From NCBI GenBank assembly GCA_015179125.1, contig WHVA01000412.1:1-64000 (forward strand): 64,000 nucleotides of DNA. Direction: 5' to 3'. Below are positions 9,187 through 20,209 of this stretch, piece by piece. Position 1 is the stretch's first letter, and each line of letters opens with the position of its first letter. The position numbers and the translations under genes were made by a program. Origin of the DNA: Gautieria morchelliformis (Eukaryota > Basidiomycota > Agaricomycetes > Gomphales > Gomphaceae). The notes beneath the pieces are model-generated. The model worked only from the letters and a program-made list of their open reading frames with translations, made no database searches and was not told where the DNA came from.

Positions 9187-10227
9187 ATGTCTTCTTTCCC
9201 GGAAATCTCTTCTAGTGACTTCTCTCTCCGCTGCATCGATGGTAAACTTATCCAGGGCCCCGTCGATGCTCCCGAATTCCAATTCCAATTCACCTCCAAC
9301 TTCGATTTCTATCATCCTTGCTCCATCGACTTCATCTGGCTCGATCCTCCCATTAACCTCCACGCAACGCTCCGTTCTGACCTCGCAAGTTGCTATTGGG
9401 AGACTCTGAAGATGAAGTGCCGTTATATACTGGCAGCCGCTCACGAATGGAAGGGGGACTTTGACAAAGGTCCTTTGCCTCAGTACATCCCTAACTCGTT
9501 ACTCTCTGAAATTGGCATGATTCATCCTCCCTTCCCTCCTCTCGATCAGCTCACTTACAATTTCTTCCTGCTGCCCGAGGACCCTGCCGAGATTCGTAGG
9601 CATGTCAAGATATGGCAGGAGAACTCCCGCCAATTGTCTGCGTGGATCGAGAAAGCCAAGGAGCGGAGTGCCAAGGTCCCTGGGTGCTCGTGGAGCTGGC
9701 CTACCTCTCCTTTCACCCCCTTTCCTATTGAAGACCACTCTAGTTCTACTTCTATCGACGACGGGTGGAGGTCTAATCACTGTGAGCTGGACACTATATT
9801 CGTGGAAAGTCCTAGCACGAGTGGTGAGTCCTCTACACCGCGTATATGCGCGAATTTCAACTGTTCCGCTCCAGCCCACGCAGCTCGTGCTTTCAGTGTT
9901 GACTCTCAGTCCAACTCTTCCAAGAGGACGAGAGCCCCTTCACCGGCTCATTCTCAGCGTGATAGAGATGACTCCAACAAGAGGCAGCTTATCTTGTGGC
10001 AACCGTCGGTTGCTCAGCTACTCGAAAGGTATGAGGCACTGTCGCACGGCGAAGTGGTATCTGGTTCCTCCTCGCGCATTACCCTTCCCCCTCCATACTC
10101 TCCATGCGATTCTTCTCTCCCTCTCTCGCCTTCTACGACCGACCCGCGTCTCCCTGCCGCTTCCAAGTCTCGCGATGACGCCGTCCCTACCAGGAGGATC
10201 ACCAGGTCCCAGAACTTGAAGAAGTAG
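9187..10227 (+). CDS. Unknown 346-aa protein preceding a polypurine tract
   Basis: Uninterrupted frame; the ATG at 9187 is preferred over 8833 because the upstream part is LTR sequence. The N-terminal half is rich in aromatic residues (residues about 20-110, including FDFYHPCSIDFIWLDPP and HEWKGDFDKGPLPQYIP). The middle has a short helical stretch, and the C-terminal half is Ser/Pro-rich and basic, ending TRRITRSQNLKK. I recognise no domain, signal peptide or membrane segment. The position just before a polypurine tract and LTR suggests an element-borne gene; a host gene captured next to an LTR is the alternative. Confidence 0.5.
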   Translation: MSSFPEISSSDFSLRCIDGKLIQGPVDAPEFQFQFTSNFDFYHPCSIDFIWLDPPINLHATLRSDLASCYWETLKMKCRYILAAAHEWKGDFDKGPLPQYIPNSLLSEIGMIHPPFPPLDQLTYNFFLLPEDPAEIRRHVKIWQENSRQLSAWIEKAKERSAKVPGCSWSWPTSPFTPFPIEDHSSSTSIDDGWRSNHCELDTIFVESPSTSGESSTPRICANFNCSAPAHAARAFSVDSQSNSSKRTRAPSPAHSQRDRDDSNKRQLILWQPSVAQLLERYEALSHGEVVSGSSSRITLPPPYSPCDSSLPLSPSTTDPRLPAASKSRDDAVPTRRITRSQNLKK

Positions 10228-10259
10228 GGGTAGTTCGGGACGTTTGAAGGGGGGATACG

Positions 10260-11410
10260 TGTATGGGAACCGCTGTTCAACCAGCACACTACATGGTCTC
10301 GGTTCTAGCTGTTCAACCAGCTCTCAAATGTCTCTTTATTGTAAATTTGTAGTCTGCATCAAAGGCCTTTAAAAACAACCAATTATCGCCCATAAAAATG
10401 TCTACTGTCCTCATAAGGCCTATTCAAACATCCCTCTAATTATCTATGAATTTTACCTATTTTTCCGAGGCTGTCTCCACTCAAACTCACTTATTTCTGT
10501 GCAGCAGAGTTGTGGATACACATGTCCCCACAACTCTGTTTCGGACTTCCGATTTCAAACTCCGACCGGACGCTCGCGTCACTCGCGGCTTGTGCACCCG
10601 CGGTCACCCACAAATCCAGTCAGGTGGCTCCTTCAGACTCAGCCTCTGAGTTTGAAAAGCCTAGTCATTTGCTTGTACAGCCTCAATGACTCAACTGACT
10701 CATGCACACCTTGGTGAGTCACATGATCATGACTCACCCAAGCTGTCATGAATCACCTGGGCCCTATTAATGACTCATTCCTGACAAATCAAGCCCTGAT
10801 TGGTGGAAAACCTAGTGGAGTCACCAGTAGGAGTCATTTCTAGTCACTGTGAGTCATTATGAGTCAGACAGAACCTTCCTACACATTCCGAAAGCTTCTT
10901 CGTGACTCATTCCCCCATTCCATTAATAGATAGAAGGTCCTACCACTTAGTTAAGCGCCTGTACAATACGATATAAAAGGAGGCCCTTTTTGCCTGCCTT
11001 TCATCAGCCAATCTACCCATCTTCTATCCTACACGTGACCTCGTGTGACTTGCATCTTACTAAGCTGCTAATCCCAGCTAGGGTTATTCACTTACTTTAG
11101 TGTCTAATTCCTTGTTAAGTAGTTACTTTACTGCTTAGCCACTTGGACTAATCCTCCGGGTGTAATTCTACAGAGTGAGTCTGTCAATTGAAAGTCTTGC
11201 CATTCGCACTCCAATACCCGAGACGATCTAGTCAGTTGATTTTCCTGATTAGAGACTTTCACAAGTCGCTTTGTTCACAAAACTCGTCCCTCGTTTTATT
11301 GCTGTGCACTGGTAGATTATCAGGGCAGTCCATTTATAAACTCGCCTGCTAAGTACATTCCTTTATATTTTGGAATACGCTTGGACCCCGATAGTGTCCT
11401 TGAACCTACA
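10260..11410 (+). repeat. Probable long LTR of element E with TGASTCA cluster
   Basis: Starts TGTATGGGAACC after a G-rich purine run and may end GAACCTACA at 11410, about 1.15 kb. Between 10685 and 10912 there are eight TGACTCA/TGAGTCA heptamers, the binding site of Gcn4/AP-1-type bZIP proteins. A TATAAAA box at about 10972 and a CT-rich stretch follow. The end is provisional because no second copy is in the window. Confidence 0.4.
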
Positions 11411-11544
11411 GTCTTTTAGTTTATTGTTCAGTGCTGCTAAGAAACACATTGCCTTCCATCCGTATTAACTTGGACTAGTTCTTACGTGGATTGCAACCAA
11501 GGTACAAATATTAAATTATTTCCGGAGTTGTGCTGCAGCATTGT

Positions 11545-12801
11545 TTAATATTCTTTGAGTCTCGTAAACGACACGTTCTGATAGATTGAAGTGTTTAGCA
11601 ATAACACCAAAGTCTTGAAGGGTTCCAAAACAGCCGCTACATACGCCAGCGTCGCCAGCATAGCTTTCTGACTGCCTAGCAGGTCTCGCAGTGACTTTGA
11701 CCTGCGACCCAGTTTCCTTCTCAGGGCTATTCTCGCGTGCTCGTGAGCCCTGCAGTCGAATAAGTAGTGATGGATCGACTCCTCGGCCCCGGTGCAGGCC
11801 GGGCAGATAGGTGTCGGTGCCCTCTTGATATGGTAGAGGTGTTTGTTGAGCGGGATGTGTGTCGTGCGCAGCTGTGTGATGAGGCTGGTTTGTGCTCTCG
11901 TCAGTCCAGCTGTGTCCCTGGTGAAGGTTTTAGATGGGAGGCTGTGATCTATCGGTGCTAGGCGGGTGCGTTGCGGTGACGTAGCCCATTTCGCTCTCCA
12001 TAAGTCCCATACGTTTGATCTGAAATATTGGCGCGCAGCGGTGACGCTGCGTGGTAGGGGCCCCTCACTAAGAACGACTGGCAGCTCACTTGTCTGGCTG
12101 CTACCATCCTTAGCTGCTTTCCTCGCCTCTGCATACGCCTCCTCATTGCCACGCACATCGTCATGGCCTGAGATCCAGGCAATTTTTAGGCTGGTCTTTC
12201 GGTGTCTGGTCGGGGCCGCAAGTCTGTTGGCTAGTTGGTGCATGTGACTGAGGATTTGTTGGGCTGGCCGGGGCTTGACATATCCAAGGGATTGGATCAC
12301 TGCTTGATTGTCCAGCAGGACTGTGGCCTTGCCAATGCCCCTTTCGCGCGACAGGAGTTCCAGTGCAAGGGCCACTCCCGCAGTTTCTGCCTCATATGTC
12401 GTGTGTTCGGTCAGTGGGCACAGGCGGTACCTTAACGTCTTGGTGCGTCTATCTCCTCTGTACATGACCGGCACCGCCCCCGCGATATTGTCGGCCCCTG
12501 ACCCATCCGTGTATACTTTCACGTCGGACTCGTCCACTAGATTGGCCTCCTTTGATTCGTCCCTCGACTCTGCAATCTCGGTGGTGAAGAGGGGGGTTTG
12601 GTTGGGCGTCTGTAGTGCCGGCGTAATCGTCTCGAAGTCGCCTGGTTTCAAGCTGAAGGTGTGCAGTAGGTGATGGATGGGTGAAGGGTGGCGGCGGACG
12701 AGTCTGTGGGCGCAGGTCTTGACAGGCTTGGCTAGTGGGTGGGTCGCGGGTAGTGTGACCATACGAGTGGCAGCCCTGTAGCAGACATAGAGCATAAGCA
12801 A
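11545..12801 (-). pseudogene. LINE RNase H and C-terminal zinc-knuckle region
   Basis: RNase H motifs are VKVYTDGSGAD (first Asp), TYEAETAGVALALEL (Glu), LLDNQAVIQSL (Asp) and WISGHDDVRGNEEAY. Further on, HIPLNKHLYHI, CPACTGAEESIHHYLFDC gives the CCHC-type knuckle found at the end of Tad/I-clade LINE proteins. The last residues continue into the 3' repeat. The ATG at its start is not a real initiation site but the point where the frame becomes open. Confidence 0.85.
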
Positions 12802-13930
12802 TTCGATCGGTAGTCCTTTGCACTGATGTCAGCCTGCGTGCCACCCCTACCGATCCAGTTGCTTTCTTCCTCCCCGCTTGTCGCTGAACTGGGGTGAACC
12901 AGACATCGGCTGCGTAGGTGAGCTTCGGTATTGCTACGGCTGTGTATAGCTGGCGCATATATTTGGCTTGTACACCTGTGGAGGGCTTAGAGAGTCTGCG
13001 GAATAAGAGTGTCCACTTAACCGCTTTAGCTATTGCCTTCCCAGCCTGCATCTTCCATAGCAGCTCCCCATCCAGGAACACCCCTAGGAACTTATGCAAT
13101 CCCTGCGGCTGGATGGTGACCCCTTCATACTCGAAGCTAGGCTTGGCATCAGGTGTGGTTTTGCCAGGACTGTTGGGGTCAGGAGTCCTGCGCCGTGAGA
13201 AGCATACTATGGCGAACTTGCTTTTCTGGAATCTGGAATGGTGGGTCTCCATCCACTCTTTCGCGCCCCCCGGTTTCAGTAGCATCTCCTTCAGGCTGGC
13301 ATAGGCTTCATCATAAGTGTCTCCCTCTGCATACAGGTTGGCGTCGTCCACGAAGGTGACTGCTAGTTGACCCTTTGCTGTCGCCACCTCTACGAGGTCT
13401 GCGTTGTAGAACAGGTACATTATCATCGAAAGGGGGTCCCCTTGGCCAATGCCATTGTCGATGGGGATCCAATCCGACAGATAGCCATCGAACTTGAGGC
13501 GTGTTTTCCGATCTGTCAGCATCCTCTCCACAAATTGGACATACTCTTCTGGTATTCTCCGCTTCCGCATGTTGTGGAGGAGACGGTCAGTGACTGCGTT
13601 GGGGAACGCACCTTCAATGTCCAAGAACAACATTGCTGCGACCTTCTTGCGGCGCCACGCCCCTTTGATTTTGTTGATGACCAGGTGCAGTGAGTTCGTG
13701 GTTGTCCTGCCAGGCCTTCCTCCAAAGTGGTTGGCTGGGAGGAGGTGATGTTTCTCAGCTAGGTGCACCACATCTTCCATCACAATTGCCGTTAGCAGCT
13801 TCCCCGTCGTGTTGTATAGCGCAATGGGGCGGTAGGACTTTGGCGTGTCGTAGTTGGCTTTTCCCGGTTTCCTGAGGACCACCTTCACCCAGGATTTCCA
13901 TCTGGCGCTGTACGTCCCCAGTGTGAACAC
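12800..13930 (-). pseudogene. LINE reverse transcriptase domain (5'-truncated)
   Basis: The minus-strand frame opens at 13930 with RT finger/palm motifs: SYRPIALYNTTGKL, HFGGRPGRTTTNSLH, AMLFLDIEGAFPNAV (first catalytic Asp), NGIGQGDPLSMIMYL and the catalytic box FVDDANLYAEG, followed by the thumb region GVTIQPQGLHKFLGV. The endonuclease and RT N-terminus are absent. Near 12795 the frame shifts and the protein continues in the RNase H frame; beyond that the first frame is spurious. Confidence 0.85.
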
Positions 13931-13982
13931 GGCCCTGTAGATCCATAGAAGGTGTCCGTCAATCAGGTCTACCGATTCTTTG

Positions 13983-14177
13983 TGCTAAGAAACGTATTGC
14001 CTTCCATCCATATTAACTTGGACTAGTTTTTACGCGGATTGCAACCAAGGTACAAATATTAAATTATTTCCGGAGTTGTGCTGCAGCATTGTTTAATATT
14101 GTTTGAGTCTTGTAAACGACACGTTCTTATAGATTGAAGTGTTAGCAATAACACCAAAGTCTTGAAGGGTTCCAAAA
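13983..14177 (-). repeat. Extra copy of the LINE 3' end, fused to Plavaka pseudogene
   Basis: About 195 bp nearly identical to 11433-11629. It joins the Plavaka coding sequence directly at 14177/14178, and the long LINE copy follows without a gap at 13982. The simplest reading is a severely truncated LINE insertion followed by a second LINE insertion at its 3' end. Confidence 0.8.
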
Positions 14178-16618
14178 CAATAGGCCCGAATCATTTTAAC
14201 ATAATGGATGAGAGAGTGTTGCCTTGGAAGGTTGAAACCCTCAGCATGAACACCACTTGTCTGAAAGACTTCACGGTGGCGATGAAACCGTTGAAGGGCA
14301 TTGTCCAAGGCTGCAAGGCTGTGTGTATCGTGTGTGTCACGTCAAGCTATGTAGCAGAAGTCCAGGAAGGCATGCATCGCTTTCACCATCTCATCTGGCA
14401 CATGGCCTTCAATTGCTGGTAAGTAGACCTGTGCGTGAAGTTGTTAAACATAATTATATATTAATATAAATGAGATGGGCACCTTCATGAGCGCCTTTGA
14501 ATCATCACCAGTCCATTGCTTGAAGTTCCTGCCTTCAGGAAACCGTCTAAGCCCTGCAAAAGACAGAGCTAGCGCTATGCTAGAAAAATAATTCAGGAAT
14601 TATAACTAATATACAGGCAGAGGCAAATTTACCGCCTATCAATGTCATCAAGTATCTTCTGTGCTTCTGATGCCGAGTGTTCAACCTTGATGTAGTCATT
14701 CACCCACGTAACGAGGTGGTCCTTGAACACACCCTTGATCAGGTGGTGTAATATGTCAGATGAAAGGAGTTCGTTGATATTGGCACGGGGAAAACCATTG
14801 GTAAACGGCTAAAATGAATAACACTTAGAGATGTTTAAAATTTCAGTGGTGGTAAACAAAAACACAGACAACAATATCCCCAACCAGTCCATATTCATCC
14901 CATAGCATACCAAGCTCAAACTCTTCAACTAGCAGGTCAGTGTGTGCCTGAGAGCGGCGCACATGATGACCGGTGTCGAGGTATTTGGCAGGTGCAGTAC
15001 ATCTGAAATAACGTGTCAGCGAAGTGTCCCGTCAGCATAAAAGAATACATACTCTGCACACCAGCCTTGCACAATGCAGGCGAGCAGTGCCTGTTCTGGA
15101 TAGTCTGCAATGTAAGGGCCAAGCCCATAAATAACCTTCCTGAAGTGGTCGTCTGGAAATCGAATGACCTCAGGACTTGTCATGCCAGGTTTGAGAGGTT
15201 CGAGTATTTTGGCCAGTGATGAATGCAGGAGTTGACAGCGAAATTTATGAAAGGCAGCATCATCGCGAAATTCATGAGTCGCTAAATGAAATACAGATGT
15301 GTCAGCAAATAATAATATGGTTAGATATAAAACTTACTTTTAGGGATTGCAAGGAAAGCAAGAAGCACAACACCATTGCGATGTGCTCATCAGATATTAT
15401 TGTGTATATTGCCGATGGAGAGATAAACGGGCCAATACTCATTATGTCCAGTAGCTACAGATATAGTAGTTTTGTCACTGCCAAGTATTATTGGGCAAAA
15501 GACTGAGCTGTGGGTTTGGGGATCATCAGCTATAATGTCCTAATCGATGATGAGCATGATTTTTAAAATCCGAGACGATGGTGATGACTTACTGCCTGAC
15601 TCCAGGCCCAATTCCCAGACATAAAATCCCGAAACCGATGTGTATTATCAGTAGTACGCTCTTGAAAGGGTGTGTAATCGAAGTTGAATTTGAAATCAGG
15701 GTTAGACACAAGATTATGGACCAGAATACGTGGGTCACGGAACCAGACATCATAATCTGCTTCCATCCAAGATGGGACATTGTCTTCACGTATTTCTCCA
15801 TTATACTGCAAACTGAATGATTCCCAGGAAATATCGCCAAGAGGTGTGGAGTCGATCATGTCATACATGTGCCTGACTTTTGAAAATGGTGGTTTGTCAT
15901 TGTGGATAGCAAGGGATGCTGCCCAGAGGCTAAGAATGAAGTTAATATCCCCGGCTGACATCTGGTTGCGACGATACAGGAAGTCAGCAACTTCAAATTC
16001 GAGGCGATTAGCATATGGTGTCCAGTCATCAGGTCCCTGGCCTGAACCACGTGGAGGTAGTGTATCAGGTGGTATAGCATCACCGTTCATTGCAGATCTG
16101 CCCTACAAAAAATAATTAACATTAATGTATATTTAAAGGAGTACTGAGCAACTTGACATACCCTTGAGCTTGGCGTGATAAGCACGAGTAATACGAGGAA
16201 GGTCAGGAGTGTACTGGTCCTTTGCGTTGCCTCCAGGTGATGAGTTTATGTTCAACTCTTCGCCGGAGGCTACATATGACCCGGGTGGTGTATGATCCAA
16301 AACAAAACAAGGATATTCAACATCCATGTTGTCTGAAGCGAGTACCAGCATAGGTTCAAAGGGAATTGGTCTGGGAGGTTGCTTGGGAGGTGACTGATGA
16401 GAAGCTGAATCCTGAGATGGGGATGATGAAGGCGATGGTGGCAAGGAATGGTTGGATCCATGGATTTCAAGCCCATCCACTGGGTGTTTTGCTCGTATGT
16501 GTTTGGTACATCCACCTTTGCTGTGGAAGTGTCGAGGACAGTATTGGCAAGCAAGGGTAGGAGGTGGAGAACCAAGTGTATGAGCATGAGGAACTTGCAA
16601 ATTAGGGTTTGGCAGCAT
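14178..16618 (-). pseudogene. Plavaka-type transposase (CACTA superfamily), interrupted
   Basis: The ATG at 16618 opens a first exon with a C2H2 zinc finger (CQYCPRHFHSKGGCTKHIRAKH). A 60-base intron with GTATGT and TAG ends precedes exon 2 (about 16100-15563), holding GDINFILSLW and NWAWSQA. Later pieces carry PIILGSDKTTISVATGH, EYWPVYLSIGNIHNN, VVLLAFLAIPK, FPDDHFRKVIYGLGPYIADYP and, near the end, HREVFQTSGVHAEGF and LPRQHSLIHYVKMIRA. This order is that of basidiomycete Plavaka transposases. Two adjacent TGA codons (around 15395) sit where the family has Arg-Arg after GNxHN, consistent with CGA to TGA decay. The C-terminus is lost at the LINE junction. Confidence 0.85.
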
Positions 16619-16877
16619 TGCTGTAAAGTAGGATGGTAGAAGAAGGAGAGCGCAGAAGAAAGCACCACAAGTGGAGAAATTCAGTGAAAACAGGTGGAGG
16701 GCCGGGATAGTGTGGTAAAGTCCGAACTTGTAAATTCTGCCAAAGTCCGAAGTCATACATTCCTATTATTACCATGATTCTGCTGGCAAATATTTTTGCA
16801 CACACCTCATTAAACACACACTTCCTCACGTCTCCCAGCCTATCACAATACCTGATCTCACTGTAGCTTAACATTAG
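16619..16877. promoter_or_regulatory. Short divergent intergenic region
   Basis: 259 bp between two head-to-head reading frames (Plavaka transposase leftward, unknown ORF rightward). No TATA box is obvious; a shared bidirectional promoter is inferred only from the arrangement. Confidence 0.35.
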
Positions 16878-18055
16878 ATGGAAACTCGGGCGAGTAACAA
16901 AACAGCTCACCCTGGAAGAGTCGCCAAAGCCTCACCACGTCAAACCACAGCCACGGTACAAGAGGAGCATACAGCTAAAGCTGAGGCTAAAGCAGCTCTT
17001 ACAGAGGCGAAGAAAAAAAGCATCAAGCATGCAGCCAAGTTTGAATGCGATGACATTGCGAACAAGCACATCATGGATGTTACTCCCCGTCCACCCTTTA
17101 CTCCAAAGCCTCGGCCACTTAGTAACCGCAAAGCCAATCATACCTCTCAATCCGACCTTAACCCCATCGAAGAGTCGAGTGACGTCGAGATGACAGATGA
17201 CTGTGACCAGAGCGTGTTCATACCTCCCAACTCTGAAGGTTCCATAGTTGGCGACTCAGAGGTTGAAAGTGCCGCGGTGCCATCTCCTGCCAAGAAGAGG
17301 AAGGCTGAAACTAGAAAGGGGCTCTGCTGAAAGCAGCCACAACAAAGAAGAGGGCTATAGCAGAGACGGAAGGCAAGAAGGCCACGGTGAAGTCAGCAAG
17401 CAAGAAGAAAATCAATGAGATCAACATCGCTGCAAAGGCAATAGAAGGGAAGGACTTGCCTGGGAACAAATATGCCAATATGGTAAAGTCAATGCTGAGT
17501 TATGGAGGAAAAGCAGGTGGAGAGCCAGCTATCAAGGTGCCATCATTGCACCAGGGCATTGCAGTTGGGAAGAAGAAGGTGCAGAAGGAGGTCAGCTTAT
17601 CGTTCGAGCAGGAGGCGGCTACTGATCCCCGGGCTGATCAGCGTTCGAAACAAAACAAGACCGATGACTTGGCTGCAAAAAGGTAAGATACTCTCACCCT
17701 ATACTCCCATGCTACCATTGTCAACACTAGACCAATCAACCCTGTTTTATTGGACACTCAGCAACTCATCTCCAAAAAAAGAGGAAGTACGGCCAGGCAA
17801 TCAATGATTGGGCCTCAATGATTCCCAGCCATGCTAAGCCTACCTCACAAGCTCCTAGCCATAGCACAACACATACTAAATCCACTTCTGGCCGCTCTGT
17901 CATCCCATCGCTTACCAACAGTACTAGCCACTCATCTGCCCCCTCTGTGCTTACAAAAAATATCAGAATCGTCAGTCAGGAGGCACTGGGTTCGGTCAAG
18001 GTAAAAGCCAAACCAGTGCTTGAAACGATCGCTATAAATTCTGACAGTGGTCTCT
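16878..18055 (+). CDS. Unknown Lys/Ser-rich protein divergent from Plavaka, cut by an LTR
   Basis: The ATG at 16878 starts a frame rich in Lys, Ala and Glu (KAEAKAALTEAKKKSIKHAA), followed by acidic Ser-rich sequence (SSDVEMTDDCDQS) and a basic, NLS-like SPAKKRKAETRKG near residues 135-148. Compatible pieces continue at 17387-17686 (KYANMVKSMLSYGGKAGGE) and 17760-18055 (KYGQAINDWASMIPS, SVLTKNIRIVSQEA), probably with an intron starting GTAAGA near 17684. A frame change near 17330 points to an intron or decay. The end is removed by the LTR at 18056. No known domain; it may be the second gene of the Plavaka transposon. Confidence 0.45.
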
Positions 18056-18742
18056 TGTTACGACCATTCATTTCCGACTTCCGACCCTCAGTTCCGCAAC
18101 TCCTTCCGCCCCTCCGATAGTTCCGCCACACGTTCCGCCCCTCCGACATTTCCGACATTTCGCCCTTGTACATTTCCCTTGTTCTTTCGACTCTATTACT
18201 CGGACCCACCGGACCCGTCTCATCGTTCATCAAAACCATATATCCGGTCATCCTTGTAGTTCGTTGTCAGATATGTTTTCCCGACCCCTTGTTCTTTGCC
18301 ATTGTTCTACCTTACCCTGAACCCCCTTGTAGTCCCATTGTTCCCAATTAGTTAGTTCCCACACATTGTACTCGACTTCCGCTTCTTCCGGAATTTGCTT
18401 AGTACAAACCATTACTTGTTGTTCTGCGCTTTGTATAAAACCCCCTCATGTATGTCTGTTATTCTGCAATCAGATAATCACCTTCGATACTTGATTTCCT
18501 TCGCTCCATCTCCTGTTCTTAGCACAGCGAGTCTAGCAAGATCTCAGTCTCTCTCAACCTTCCGTCTTCCGCCTTCCGCCTCAGTTCCGACTCAAGTTCC
18601 GACCAAACCTCTGACTCAGTTCTTTCTGACTTCCGACTCAGTTCCGAAATACTTAGGACGATAGTTCATTGGGGGCGCAACCTATAAGTTGAAGCCGCTG
18701 TCCTTTCCAGTTCCGACTTAGTGGAAATCTCGATACGTAACA
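18056..18742 (+). repeat. 5' LTR of element A1
   Basis: 687 bp, TGTTACGACC to GATACGTAACA. It is full of the word TTCCG on the plus strand (complement CGGAA). The 5 bases before it are TCTCT; the other side cannot be tested because the 3' end of the element is lost. Confidence 0.9.
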
Positions 18743-18775
18743 GTATTATCTGATTCCCACCCGATAACTATCACT

Positions 18776-20209
18776 ATGCCTCCTCGTACCACAGCTACTT
18801 CAGCTCGAGCAGGAGCTGTCGAAGCTCTCTCTTATTTTGGCAGTCTTAGATCCGCAGCACCAAGGCACGCGGAACCCTCCAGCAGCTCTCGTACCGACGA
18901 TGAGCTTTCCGATGCTTTTCCGCAACGATTCGAAGAAGTTCCCGACGCTAATCCTGACGAAAATCCCGACTATGACGGGAATTCGACGAGTAGCAGCGGC
19001 GAACAAACAGCAGCGTCATTCCGACGCCCAGCTCCACCACCACCACCTCCACCAGGACCACCTCCAGGCGGCCCTCATGGCGGCCCACCCGGCGGTCCCC
19101 CAGGCGGTCCTCCCGGCGGTCCTCCACCTCCAATTCCACCTCAGATTCCCGCCAACCCAGTTCCGCCCGCGCCAGTTCCGGATCTTGCACAAGCCATCGC
19201 CATGCTAGCCGGACAGCTCCAGCGCCCGGCCCAAGCACCACCACGCCCCAAGACAAAAGTCCGCGAACCAGATCAGTTCGACGGTTCCGACCCCAAGAAG
19301 CTCCAGCCATTTCTGGTTCAGCTTCAACTCAATTTCCGTGATCGTCCCGACGCCTTTCCCGACGACGAACGAAAGGTCAATTATGCCCTTTCCTATCTCC
19401 GAGGCACGGCGCTCGACTATTTCGAACCCGCCCTCATGGATCCGTTCGCTCTCGTCGACTGGGCCGACGATTACCCCAATTTCATTTCCGAACTCCGCAG
19501 CAACTTCGGACCATTTGATATGGAAGCCGATGCGGAAAATGAACTCGATAAGCTTCGCATGAAAGACACTCATAAGATAGCTAAATATATCGTCACGTTT
19601 CAGCAGCTTGCTCCTCGAGTCCAATGGGGAGAAGCAGCACTCCGACGCCAGTTTTACATGGGCTTGCCATCCCGCATCAAGGATGAAATTGCTCGCGTCG
19701 GAAAACCCGCCACCCTTACCGACCTCCGCAACCTCGCCCAATCCATCGATTCGCGCTACTGGGAAAGACACTCCGAGATTGCTCGTGAAACTTCCGCCCA
19801 GAGCAAGAACGACAAGTCTTCCGACAAGAAGTCTGATAAAGACAAGAAGAAGACTAATTCCGGAAACACCAACTCCGGAAACAACAACAACAACAACAGC
19901 TCCGGATCCAACTCCGGCAACCGGAACAACAACAACTCCACCCCTCGCAACAACCAGGCCTCTGGTTCTAACACCAACGCCTGGAAGAGCACCCCGGATC
20001 TTTCCAACAAACTTGGGAAGGACGGAAAACTAACCCCTGTAGAATGCCAGCGTCGCATGGACAACAACCTTTGCCTCTTCTGTGGCAAAGGAGGTCACGT
20101 CGCTCGCGACTGCACTCGCGCTTCCGCCTCCGCTGCTAAGGCCAAGGGCCGCGCAGCAAAGACGGAAGAGAAATCCGAAGCGGTTCCCGCTGCGGATTCA
20201 AAAAAATAG
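18776..20209 (+). CDS. Gag protein of element A1
   Basis: Open frame of 477 aa. Residues about 85-125 form a Pro/Gly-rich stretch (PPPPPPPGPPPGGPHGG). The capsid-like core of retrotransposon gag runs from about residue 160 to 320 (FDGSDPKKLQPFLVQLQLNF, DYFEPALMD). An Asn/Ser-rich linker follows, then a CCHC zinc knuckle CLFCGKGGHVARDC near residue 430. The frame is open throughout in this copy. Confidence 0.9.
   Translation: MPPRTTATSARAGAVEALSYFGSLRSAAPRHAEPSSSSRTDDELSDAFPQRFEEVPDANPDENPDYDGNSTSSSGEQTAASFRRPAPPPPPPPGPPPGGPHGGPPGGPPGGPPGGPPPPIPPQIPANPVPPAPVPDLAQAIAMLAGQLQRPAQAPPRPKTKVREPDQFDGSDPKKLQPFLVQLQLNFRDRPDAFPDDERKVNYALSYLRGTALDYFEPALMDPFALVDWADDYPNFISELRSNFGPFDMEADAENELDKLRMKDTHKIAKYIVTFQQLAPRVQWGEAALRRQFYMGLPSRIKDEIARVGKPATLTDLRNLAQSIDSRYWERHSEIARETSAQSKNDKSSDKKSDKDKKKTNSGNTNSGNNNNNNSSGSNSGNRNNNNSTPRNNQASGSNTNAWKSTPDLSNKLGKDGKLTPVECQRRMDNNLCLFCGKGGHVARDCTRASASAAKAKGRAAKTEEKSEAVPAADSKK

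Larger units (their letters stand above)
8905..11410 (+). mobile_element. LTR element E: internal end, polypurine tract and 3' LTR
   Basis: An unknown ORF (9187-10227) is followed by a polypurine tract (about 10243-10257) and a TG-start at 10260. From there to about 11410 (ending CCTACA) the DNA looks like a long LTR with clustered regulatory motifs, a TATA box and a leader-like tail. The left end is cut at the family B LTR remnant (8904). No gag or pol motif is seen, so it may be a large non-autonomous element or a remnant. Confidence 0.4.
11433..13982 (-). mobile_element. 5'-truncated non-LTR retrotransposon (LINE, Tad1-like)
   Basis: Carries reverse transcriptase and RNase H domains typical of fungal Tad-like LINEs, but lacks ORF1, endonuclease and the first RT motifs, as expected for 5' truncation. 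Its last about 197 bp (11433-11629) recur at 13983-14177 immediately upstream in element orientation. No poly(A) tail is evident. The coding sequence is split by at least one frameshift, so it is dead. Confidence 0.85.
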
